5,723 nucleotides of DNA from Gemmatimonas sp. (GTDB taxonomy: Bacteria; Gemmatimonadota; Gemmatimonadetes; Gemmatimonadales; Gemmatimonadaceae), in the NCBI RefSeq assembly GCF_031426495.1, contig NZ_JANPLK010000065.1, forward strand, positions 1 through 5,723, written 5' to 3'. Both the position numbers and the translations under genes were made by a program. Below, piece after piece: positions 1 through 5,709 of this stretch. The notes under the pieces were generated by a model. That model was not told where the DNA came from. It saw only the letters and a list, made by a program, of their open reading frames with translations, and ran no database searches. Numbering within the stretch: the first letter of the stretch is position 1; each line of letters starts with the position of its first letter.

Positions 1-82
1 CGCCCGGACCACGGGGTCAGTGCCTGCGACCGCCGGCTTACCGGGGGACTCAGCCAACCACGGGCGGGTCCCACCAAGCGCT

Positions 83-122
83 TTTCACCCACTCTGCCCC
101 CTTGAACGGACCCCTTGAACGG
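83..122. repeat. Short tandem repeat and degenerate REP-like arm at the left edge
   Basis: The 12-mer CCCCTTGAACGG occurs at 98-109 and again at 111-122, a 13-bp period. The stretch 83-106 matches the reverse complement of 5663-5686 at 20 of 24 positions, including ACTCTG-C/A-CCCCTTGAA with 15 of 16 identical. This looks like a decayed arm of the REP-like palindrome at the other end of the window. A further GGGGTCAGTG at 13-22 is an exact 10-mer match to the reverse complement of 5700-5709. No gene is supported in 1-150. The repeats are seen directly; the REP relationship is inference. Confidence 0.55.
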
Positions 123-150
123 GCGAAGTACGCGTGGCGTCTACGCGACG

Positions 151-555
151 CTACCAAAACACGTCGACGCCGAGGTCGGCGAAGGCAGCGTCGTTGGTCA
201 CGACGGCTCCCTTGATCGCGAGTGCCTGGGCGCCGATCAGGCGATCGAAGGGATCGCGATGCGCGCTCTCGAGTTGCCCCGCGCGAATCGCCGACGCTGC
301 GTCGACGTCGAGCAATCGAAAGCCATCCGCTTCAACGACGTACGCAAAGTCGTTGAGCATGGCCGGAGGGACGGTCAGTTTCCCGAGCCGCACCTTGGTC
401 GCGATCTCGAAGGCGCTGGCGGCGCTCACGTACACCGTGCGCTGTGGTGCCTCCAGCATTGCGCAACGGGCCAATGGTGACAGGCGCGGGCTATCGGCGT
501 GCCAGAAGATGAACGCGACCGTGTCGAGCAGCAGCGGCTGAACGAGATCGGTCAT
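151..555 (-). CDS. vapC: VapC-like PIN-domain toxin of a type II toxin-antitoxin system
   Basis: This 134-aa cytoplasmic protein has the layout of PIN-domain ribonucleases, Mg2+-dependent enzymes that cleave RNA (in VapC, often tRNA or rRNA) when not bound by antitoxin. The expected acidic residues are present. D11 is in the opening strand (LLLDTVAFIFW), E50 in SAASAFEIATKVRLGKL, D101 and D104 in HRDPFDRLIGAQA, and D122 in VVTNDAAF. HRDPFDRL followed by AQA is characteristic of the VapC subgroup usually paired with Phd/YefM antitoxins. Length is typical and all active-site acids are intact, so the enzyme is probably functional. Its ATG overlaps the upstream antitoxin stop as ATGA (555-552), the usual sign of translational coupling. 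The stop is TAG at 153-151. The RNA target cannot be read from the sequence. Confidence 0.93.
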   Translation of the reverse strand: MTDLVQPLLLDTVAFIFWHADSPRLSPLARCAMLEAPQRTVYVSAASAFEIATKVRLGKLTVPPAMLNDFAYVVEADGFRLLDVDAASAIRAGQLESAHRDPFDRLIGAQALAIKGAVVTNDAAFADLGVDVFW

Positions 556-779
556 AGCCCCGAGGCGTCGGCGTCCTCGTCGGAGAGCGGCGCAAAGGCG
601 TCATCGCTGAAGCGAATCGCGTCTTTGAAGCGCCCCGGTGTGGGAACGGGCACGAATGGGCGAAGCTCGGCCATGGGGTGGCCGTTCACGCTGATCACGT
701 AGCCCTCGCCGGATGCCGCGACTTCCCGCACGAGGGCGGCCAGTTTGGCTTTCGCTTCGGAGATCGGGATGGTCGCCAT
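552..779 (-). CDS. Phd/YefM-family antitoxin
   Basis: A 75-aa protein that starts MATIPISEAKAKLAALVREV and continues with GEGYVISVNGHPMAELRPF. This is the classic Phd/YefM pattern: an N-terminal DNA-binding alpha/beta dimerisation domain (about residues 1-50) and a flexible, acidic C-terminal tail (about 51-75, SDEDADASGL) expected to wrap the toxin. It should neutralise the PIN toxin encoded just downstream and, as a complex with it, repress their shared promoter. The genes overlap by 4 nt. The ATG at 779 matches the conserved family N-terminus, and no Shine-Dalgarno precedes it. The -10 box ends 8 nt upstream, so the transcript is probably leaderless or nearly so. Family assignment is strong; autoregulation is inferred from the family and from the promoter repeats. 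Confidence 0.92.
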   Translation of the reverse strand: MATIPISEAKAKLAALVREVAASGEGYVISVNGHPMAELRPFVPVPTPGRFKDAIRFSDDAFAPLSDEDADASGL

Positions 780-783
780 ATGC

Positions 784-816
784 GGTCAATATACCTTGAC
801 CAATCAAACAGGTCAA
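784..816 (-). promoter_or_regulatory. Toxin-antitoxin promoter with overlapping operator repeats
   Basis: Read on the minus strand, -35 TTGACC (816-811) and -10 TATATT (793-788) are separated by exactly 17 bp. On the plus strand GGTCAATAT occurs at 784-792 and 811-819, a 27-bp period. An inverted TTGACC lies between them at 796-801, giving two overlapping inverted repeats, 784-801 and 796-816. The repeats cover both the -35 and -10 boxes, so a protein bound there would block RNA polymerase. This fits Phd/YefM autorepression. The predicted start of transcription, about 782-780, is next to the antitoxin ATG at 779. Boxes and repeats are seen directly; operator function is inferred. Confidence 0.75.
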
Positions 817-1026
817 TATCGGCCACAGGCGATTTGGCCGCCCAATGCCCTCAACGCGCGCATCGCGGCAGGCGCGCGAGGGTGTCGCTCATGGGCTCCG
901 ACCCACGGGCGTGACGACGAGGACGGTCAGCAGGATGGATCAACATGCTACACCGATGCATAACCTGCCCCAGGCGGAGCACGGCCGATCTCGCGAGCGC
1001 CGCCGTCACGCGCGGTACCTTGCCCT

Positions 1027-1058
1027 AAGGGGAGCACCGCGTGATCATCTCGTCATGA
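1027..1058 (+). promoter_or_regulatory. Ribosome binding site and possible 5-codon leader before the DUF1569 gene
   Basis: A strong Shine-Dalgarno-like AAGGGGAG (1027-1034) lies 20 nt before the ATG at 1055, too far for normal use. It is 6 nt before a GTG at 1041 that opens a 5-codon frame (GTG ATC ATC TCG TCA) ending in TGA at 1056-1058. That stop overlaps the gene's ATG as ATGA. Ribosomes could translate the mini-frame and re-initiate on the gene. Alternatively the leader folds, or initiation at 1055 is SD-independent. The arrangement is visible; its use is speculative. Confidence 0.35.
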
Positions 1059-1519
1059 CGCCGACGTATCCCAATCTGTTCGATCACGCGGAAGCGGATG
1101 TTGCCATCCGCCGCATCGAGGCGCTGACGCCTGACAGCACGCCGCTATGGGGGAAGATGTCGGTCGCCCAGATGCTGGCGCACTGCAACGTGGCCTACGA
1201 CATGGTCTATACCGGACAGTTCCCACGACCCAATCCGCTGCTTCGCTGGGTGTTGCGTACCATGGTGAAGGACAAGGTCGTGGGCTTGGCGCCGTATCCA
1301 CGCAACACCCCCACCGCGCCGGCCTTCCGTATCAAGGATGCGCGCGATTTCTCCCACGAGCGCGCCCGCCTGATCGCATATGTCCGACGGGTGGCAAGCG
1401 GCGGGGCCTCAGCGTTCGAAGGTCGGCAATCGCCGTCGTTCGGACCGCTCACGGCCGCTGAGTGGAACGTGCTCTTCTCGAAGCACCTCGATCATCATCT
1501 CACGCAGTTTGGCGTGTAG
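1055..1519 (+). CDS. DUF1569 family protein (DinB-like fold)
   Basis: A 154-aa protein, the usual size for DUF1569. It shows the family's order of motifs: LTPDSTPLWGKMSVAQMLAHCN (residues 24-45, Trp-Gly-Lys-Met then Ala-His-Cys), NTPTAPAF (84-91), SFGPLTAAEW (128-137) and a C-terminal KHLDHHLTQFGV (143-154). The family belongs to the DinB-like four-helix fold. H43 with H144 and H148 (an HxxxH pair) could form the metal-binding His triad typical of that fold, but no reaction is established for the family. There is no signal peptide or membrane segment, so it is cytoplasmic. The reading frame stays open back to about 845, but that extension is Arg-rich and unlike the family; ATG 1055 matches the expected N-terminus. 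It stands alone on the plus strand, with no recognisable partner. The commonest family motif before FG is HPFFG; here it reads SPSFG, a modest divergence. Confidence 0.85.
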   Translation: MTPTYPNLFDHAEADVAIRRIEALTPDSTPLWGKMSVAQMLAHCNVAYDMVYTGQFPRPNPLLRWVLRTMVKDKVVGLAPYPRNTPTAPAFRIKDARDFSHERARLIAYVRRVASGGASAFEGRQSPSFGPLTAAEWNVLFSKHLDHHLTQFGV

Positions 1520-1782
1520 AGAGGAGCCGAGTTGGCTCACGCGGCAGTCATCACGCGTGCCATGCCACCGCCAGCACGTCGGCATACGAAAAGTCATCAC
1601 CGAACTGTTATGGTGCACCAAATACAGCGGGCGATTAACGTCAGAAGAATACTTCACCAAGAATTGGCACGAAGATCCGCGGATGAACCCCGGGAGTTTC
1701 GGGCTGCTGTTCATTCGCGGTCATTCGTGTCGACCCCCGGTGGGCAGTTGCTTGCTGGGACGGCAATCACCTTTCCCGCACG
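1520..1782. other. Intergenic stretch without a confident gene
   Basis: Just after the DUF1569 stop, GAGCC (1524-1528) and GGCTC (1534-1538) form a 5-bp stem with a 5-nt loop but no T-tract, too weak to call a terminator. From about 1600 to 1690 the DNA is less GC-rich than its neighbours. One plus-strand frame (1575-1715) gives a protein-like segment containing TSEEYFTKNWHEDPRMNPG, but it has no start of its own, no recognisable family and no high-GC third-position bias. It may be a gene remnant or simply non-coding. No RNA gene or promoter is clear. Confidence 0.4.
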
Positions 1783-1807
1783 AAGCGCGCGTCAGGCCAG
1801 CGCGCTT
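1783..1807 (-). terminator. Perfect 8-bp hairpin over the aminotransferase stop codon
   Basis: AAGCGCGC (1783-1790) and GCGCGCTT (1800-1807) are exact inverted repeats around a 9-nt loop that holds the TGA stop (1794-1792). It lies at the 3' end of the leftward gene cluster, where termination is expected. There is no U-tract on the minus strand beyond 1783, so it is not a canonical intrinsic terminator. It could serve as a 3'-end-stabilising stem or a U-less terminator. Confidence 0.35.
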
Positions 1808-2897
1808 GCCAGTCGTCGCACCCCGTCCGCCAGCGTCGGCCCGTCGTAGTGCGCGAAACTCAATCGTATGTGCTGCTCGAGCCCGCCGCCGCTGCTGAAC
1901 CTCGTGCCCAAGTGAAAGACCACGCCACCTGACCTCGCGACGGGCAGGAGCTCCGCCGCCGAGTACCCCGCCGGCAGCTGTGCCCACACGAAGTAGCCGC
2001 CCGTGGGTTCGACGAACGTCACGGCTGGCAGCAGCTCGCGTAGCGCGCGGCAGAGCACCGCCGATCGCTGGGCGTACACGCCTCGTAGGCCGTCGAGCAC
2101 CGTATCGGCCAGTCCAAGATCGAGCATGCTCCGCATGGCGCCCGACACGAACGGACTCAACCCGCCGCCGCTTTGCACGACGCCCGATTGCGTGATGGTG
2201 TGCAGAACGGCAGGCGCGCCCTGCATCCACCCGAGCCGCAGCCCGGGAGCGCAAATCTTGGAGAATGAGCCGATCGAGAGTACGCGCGCCGTGTGCACGT
2301 AGGCCGCGAGCGGCGGCGGTGGTCGGGTGCCGAAGTCGAGCAGCTGATAGACCTCGTCGGCGACGACGAGCAGGTCGTGCGTCCGACTGACGGCCATGAG
2401 CTGCTCGCGTCGAGCCGCCGACATCGTGGTCCCGGACGGATTCTGGAACGACGGAATGGTGTAGAGAAACGCGGGGCGGTGCTGCACCAGTGCATACTGC
2501 AGGGCATCGATCCGGATGCCATCCCCGTCGATGGGAATGCCGACCACCTGCAGCCCGTGATCGCGGAAGATGTTGAGCGCCAGAAAGTAGGTCGGCTCTT
2601 CCACGAAGATCGTGTCACCCGGGCGCGTGAATCGGGTGCAGACCAGATCGAGCGCCTGCGAGGCGCCGGCCGATACACCAGCTCCGCCGCCGTCACCGGC
2701 AGGGCGTATCGCCGGCTCAGGAACTGCGCGAGCGAGCCTCGAAATTCCGCATCGCCCTCGTCCGCGCCGTACTGCAGCAGGCCGGCATCGCCCTGGGCGA
2801 GACAATGGTCCGTCGCCGTGCGCCAGGCTACGATCGGCAGCAGCGACAACGACGGCTGTCCTTTGCCGAAGTCGATGACGTCGGTGTGAATCTCCAT
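1792..2897 (-). pseudogene. Class I PLP-dependent aminotransferase, broken by a -1 frameshift
   Basis: Two frames together encode one fold-type I aminotransferase, of the stand-alone MocR-like/2-aminoadipate aminotransferase sort. The start is ATG 2897; the first 74 residues (VIDFGKGQPSLSLLP ... YGADEGDAEFRGSLAQFL ... VTAAELV) are in one frame. The rest, from VSAGASQALDLV at 2676, is in the next. Joined, the protein is 368 aa, full length for the family. It carries SFSKICAPGLRLGW with PLP-lysine K214, FQNPSG with N153, ADEVYQLLDFG with D181 and Y184, and the substrate-carboxylate arginine R345 in HIRLSFA. It would move an amino group between an amino acid and a 2-oxo acid in the cytoplasm; the substrate is not readable. 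The break lies at 2673-2680, where one base is missing, with no slippery heptamer or homopolymer there. It starts 12 nt after the stop of the barrel gene, in the same frame, so the two are likely co-transcribed. Either a recent pseudogene or a sequencing error. Confidence 0.88.
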
Positions 2898-2909
2898 CGC
2901 GTCGATGAC

Positions 2910-5246
2910 CTAGTACCGGAACAGTCGATTGATCTTGAGCACGAGCGCGCGGTTCTTGAGCCCACGCACCGTGGTCGGCGTGGCGTAGCGGTCGTCGCGC
3001 ACATCGCGTTCATCGGTGTACACGAGAAACAGCTCGCTACCCGGCGCGTATTCCCAGCGAAAGCGCAGGTTCGTGCTGAACGCACGGTCGGCCGAGTTGT
3101 ACTGCACGAGCCCACTCGCGAACATCAGCGGCGTGAACCCGTAGTCCACGCGTGCGCGGGCGAGCCGTGTGGTGAACGACGACGTGGGACGCTCAATGCG
3201 CGTAATCGAGAACGTGGGCTCCAACGCAAGCCGTTGCAGGATGGCAATGCGTGCCGATGAAAACGTGCTGCCCGGGCCGATCGTGATGCTACGGATCGTG
3301 CCATCGTAGAACTGTCCGGCCTGCACGCGAATCGTGCCCGACGCCCGACGCTGCGCGCCAAAGCCGTACGACAGCGACACGTCGGAGAATCCGTATCCAC
3401 CCGGCGCGATGGCCGATGGCGCGCCCGATGGCGTGAAGGGCTGGCGCAGAAATTCGTAGTTGCGCGTGACGTCGAGCCCGACCACATCGCTGTTGGCAAA
3501 CTCGGTGTCAACGTGTCCGCGCCACACACGCGTCTCCACGATTCCCAAGCCATTTTCGACGTACTCACCCGATGCGGTCCCGGTGAACTTGCGCACGACC
3601 GTTTGATTCGCCGGCCGAGGACTGAAGCGCACTTCACCGAACGACCGGTTGATGTCGGAGCGTCGGCGAAAGCCAACTTGTGGATCGAAGTTGCGCCCAA
3701 CGCCAAGAAACTCGGCTTTCGCACCGAACCGGTCCACGCTGTAGTCCAACCGGCCTTGATAGCTCTGATCGTCACCGGTCACACCGGTGGTCTGACTCTG
3801 CGCCCAGTACACACCAGCCGTGAGTGCCTGCGACAGCAGGAACGCGCCATCGAGACCATACACGGTGTTCGATCCGCTGCGCGACGCGGCGACCGACCGG
3901 TTGGTGATCATGGCGCCGATCGAACTGCGCTGCAGCACGTCGCGCTTCACACGCACGACCGTGAAGTTGGTCGGGTCGGCCTTGAACGCCGCGTCGCCCG
4001 ACGTGCCGATGTTCATGAGGCCGATGGCGTACTTGCCCAGCTTTCCGGTGAGTCGGCCGCCCACGTTGATCGGCACCACACCGCCATTGTCGAGGCCAAT
4101 GCGCCGCGTATAAAACAGCTGTGGTGTATCGGCGCCGCCGCTGCCGCCAAATGCGCCGTTGCCGCCGCGTGCGAAGTCGAAGATACCGCGACCTTCCAAA
4201 AAGAATTCGCGCTTCTCGGGAAAAAACAGACTGAATCGCGTGAGGTTCACCTGTTGCTCATCGGCCTCAACCTGCGCGAAATCGGTATTGACGGTGAGAT
4301 CCGCCGTGAGGTTGGGCGTGACGGCATACTTGATGTCGCCGCCGACTTCGCTGCCCACGCTGTTGTTGATGACCGGCGTGCGCACACGGTCGGTGGTAGT
4401 GCGAGCGACCACATACGGTTTGACTTCGATGTTCTTGCCGGCTTCGGGCAGATCGAGACCCACCAACGTACCGCCAGCCGACACGCGATTCAGTGCCTGC
4501 GGCCCGGCCAGAATGCGCGGGACGGGCGTGAGATAGTCCCATTCGTTCTTGTGCCGCACGGATCGCCGGATCTGCATGCCCCACACTTGATTCTGGCCCG
4601 CCCGATAGCGCAGTGACTTGAACGGAATCGCCATCTCGACCGTCCATCCGCCATCGAAGCGGCCCGTCTTCGACGTCCACACCGGATTCCAGTCGGTGTT
4701 CGAGGCACCTTCGTCGATAATGGAGTAGTCGGCGCGCGCGCCGAGTGGATTGGTGTAGAACGCAAACCCACTGCGGCGATCGTAGAACGTGTCGAAGAGC
4801 ACGCCGATATGTTCGTTGTTGCGCAGTCCACCGGTGTCGCGCCGCAGCTCGTTCACGATCCATTCCGCGGGCGGTGACGCGTCGTAGCAGCGACAGGACA
4901 GGTAGATATTGCGATCATCGTAGGTGATCCAGATGTCGCTACGCTCGGTGGCCGGTGCTCCGGCGTCAGGTGCGACCTGAATGAGGCCGCCGAACGGTGC
5001 TTCTTTCGTGTATACGGCTTCGTCGAGCACGCCATCGAGCGTGAGTGGCGCGGCGAGCTTGATGGCGCGCACCGTGGCGTGCTGCGCGGAGTCGCGAGTG
5101 ATCACCGCCGGGGCCACCGGTGCGGGCGGTCCGGTGATGACGGTGGTCTGCTGGGCGAACGCCGGCGCGAGCGGCAGCACCATCACCACGACGGCGATGA
5201 GGACGCGTGCCATCCGCGCCGATGCGATCGGACGAGCGTGCGTCAC
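2910..5246 (-). CDS. Exported CBM9-like / DUF5916 outer-membrane beta-barrel protein
   Basis: A 778-aa protein from GTG 5246. Residues 1-31 are a Sec signal peptide: Arg-rich start, hydrophobic VLIAVVVMVLPLAPAFA, predicted cut after AFA before Gln. Residues about 60-240 form a carbohydrate-binding-module-9-like domain (LAAPLTLDGVLDEAVY, DIWITYDDRNIYLSCRCYD, GWTVEMAIPFKSLRYR). The rest is the DUF5916 region. It includes the hallmark NTDFAQVEADEQQVN and FFPEKREFFLEGRGIFDF (about 322-358), then many amphipathic strands ending in LKINRLFRY. A C-terminal aromatic residue is the usual outer-membrane assembly signal. The family is common in Gemmatimonadota, Bacteroidota and Acidobacteriota; its ligand is not established, and binding of a glycan or other surface polymer is only inference. 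GTG 5246 has AAAGGA 4 nt upstream; ATG 5213 (767 aa) is the alternative but has no clear ribosome site. The small gene upstream and the aminotransferase downstream share its direction. Confidence 0.88.
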   Translation of the reverse strand: MTHARPIASARMARVLIAVVVMVLPLAPAFAQQTTVITGPPAPVAPAVITRDSAQHATVRAIKLAAPLTLDGVLDEAVYTKEAPFGGLIQVAPDAGAPATERSDIWITYDDRNIYLSCRCYDASPPAEWIVNELRRDTGGLRNNEHIGVLFDTFYDRRSGFAFYTNPLGARADYSIIDEGASNTDWNPVWTSKTGRFDGGWTVEMAIPFKSLRYRAGQNQVWGMQIRRSVRHKNEWDYLTPVPRILAGPQALNRVSAGGTLVGLDLPEAGKNIEVKPYVVARTTTDRVRTPVINNSVGSEVGGDIKYAVTPNLTADLTVNTDFAQVEADEQQVNLTRFSLFFPEKREFFLEGRGIFDFARGGNGAFGGSGGADTPQLFYTRRIGLDNGGVVPINVGGRLTGKLGKYAIGLMNIGTSGDAAFKADPTNFTVVRVKRDVLQRSSIGAMITNRSVAASRSGSNTVYGLDGAFLLSQALTAGVYWAQSQTTGVTGDDQSYQGRLDYSVDRFGAKAEFLGVGRNFDPQVGFRRRSDINRSFGEVRFSPRPANQTVVRKFTGTASGEYVENGLGIVETRVWRGHVDTEFANSDVVGLDVTRNYEFLRQPFTPSGAPSAIAPGGYGFSDVSLSYGFGAQRRASGTIRVQAGQFYDGTIRSITIGPGSTFSSARIAILQRLALEPTFSITRIERPTSSFTTRLARARVDYGFTPLMFASGLVQYNSADRAFSTNLRFRWEYAPGSELFLVYTDERDVRDDRYATPTTVRGLKNRALVLKINRLFRY

Positions 5247-5256
5247 GACATCCTTT
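5247..5256 (-). promoter_or_regulatory. Shine-Dalgarno deciding the start of the CBM9/DUF5916 gene
   Basis: On the minus strand AAAGGA (5256-5251) is followed by TGTC and then GTG at 5246. This is the only good ribosome binding site near the signal peptide and favours the GTG over the ATG at 5213. The spacing of 4 nt is slightly short. No convincing -35/-10 pair is seen in 5257-5353, so the gene may be read from the promoter upstream of the small gene. Confidence 0.5.
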
Positions 5257-5353
5257 GACGAGTTCACGCTCCCTGGACCGGCCCAAACTGTTGATCCAGC
5301 CAGCGCGCGGATTCCGACACCCACAGGTTGCGCGGCAGGAAGTGCCCGGCCGA

Positions 5354-5569
5354 TCACAGCCGCACAACGCGCACGGGGTGCCCGCGAGGCATTGGCGATG
5401 GCGGTGGTGTCGGACTGAACTCAGCCATGCGCGCCGACAGCATGGCAACCATTTCGAATCGCTCTTCCGCGCTCGTGCTGCTCGTGAGATCGTCGGACGG
5501 CTCCTCACCGAGCCGAAACAGGCGCATCGGAACTACGTTGCGGCGAGGGAGTTCTTCGTGCACGCTCAT
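5354..5569 (-). CDS. Small protein of unknown function (71 aa)
   Basis: The protein begins MSVHEELPRRNVVPMRLFRL and then has an acidic, Ser/Thr-rich middle with EEPSDDLTSSTSAEERFEMV (residues 22-41), a Pro-rich linker (SPTPPPSPMPRG, 52-63) and a basic end, PVRVVRL. The pattern LGEEPSDDL - T.AEER - M - PVRVVR resembles small uncharacterised proteins I recall from Gemmatimonadota and other environmental bacteria, in which an AEERLxMxxxL helix precedes a short basic tail; I cannot verify this without a search. There is no signal peptide, membrane segment or cysteine. A TATACT -10 box lies 6 nt before the ATG, which supports a real, leaderless gene. The next gene, for the barrel protein, starts 107 nt downstream in the same direction. 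Function unknown. ATG at 5527 (MRLFRLGEEP) is a less likely start. Confidence 0.6.
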   Translation of the reverse strand: MSVHEELPRRNVVPMRLFRLGEEPSDDLTSSTSAEERFEMVAMLSARMAEFSPTPPPSPMPRGHPVRVVRL

Positions 5570-5575
5570 GTGGGG

Positions 5576-5581
5576 AGTATA
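5576..5581 (-). promoter_or_regulatory. -10 box for the small protein gene, leaderless arrangement
   Basis: Minus-strand TATACT (5581-5576) is followed by 6 nt and then the ATG at 5569. The predicted transcription start falls on the A of the start codon. No Shine-Dalgarno sequence fits in the gap. No good -35 is seen at the expected 5599-5604 (GTGCGA). The position matches the TANNNT-then-ATG pattern of leaderless genes. Confidence 0.5.
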
Positions 5582-5667
5582 CCTCGCTCTTGAGCGTTTC
5601 GCACCGACGGGTGAGTCACTACCCAGCCCCCGCCAAACTCGCCTGTCGATCGGCCGAGTAGTTTCAA

Positions 5668-5709
5668 GGGGTCAGAGTCGTTGAACGGCGTTTCAACGAC
5701 ACTGACCCC
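5668..5709. repeat. REP-like imperfect palindrome
   Basis: GGGGTCAG-A-GTCGTTGAA (5668-5685) pairs with TTCAACGAC-A-CTGACCCC (5692-5709) around a 6-nt loop, CGGCGT. That gives 17 of 18 base pairs, with a single A/A mismatch inside the stem (5676/5701). A GGGG-ended, bulged hairpin of about 40 bp with a short loop is typical of REP elements mobilised by REP-associated tyrosine transposases (RAYTs, IS200-like). Sequences of the form GGGGTCAGAGTC are, as I recall, common next to such genes. No transposase is inside the window; one could lie past 5723. As single-stranded DNA or RNA it would fold very stably. Confidence 0.75.

Noticed and set aside
83..122. CRISPR array or iteron-type origin from the CCCCTTGAACGG repeats
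   Set aside because: Only two tandem copies are present, without spacers, an AT-rich unwinding region or nearby rep/cas genes.
131..147. Terminator after the toxin gene (CGCGT / ACGCG)
   Set aside because: The stem is 5 bp with a 7-nt loop and no U-tract, indistinguishable from chance in GC-rich DNA.
845..1054. N-terminal extension of the DUF1569 gene to an upstream ATG at 845
   Set aside because: The translated extension is Arg-rich, has no family resemblance and crosses the region upstream of the antitoxin promoter. The family N-terminus fits ATG 1055.
2670..2682. Programmed -1 ribosomal frameshift in the aminotransferase
   Set aside because: There is no slippery heptamer and no upstream SD-like stimulator or obvious downstream pseudoknot. 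Members of this family are single-frame.
3513..4616. 367-aa open frame on the plus strand inside the CBM9/DUF5916 gene
   Set aside because: It is antisense to a well-supported gene with clear motifs. Long antisense frames are a by-product of high-GC codon bias, and its translation shows no recognisable domain.
5247..5357. Longer start (ATG 5357) for the barrel protein
   Set aside because: It would put about 48 residues ahead of the signal peptide's second Met, and that stretch has no coding character. The ribosome site AAAGGA sits before GTG 5246.
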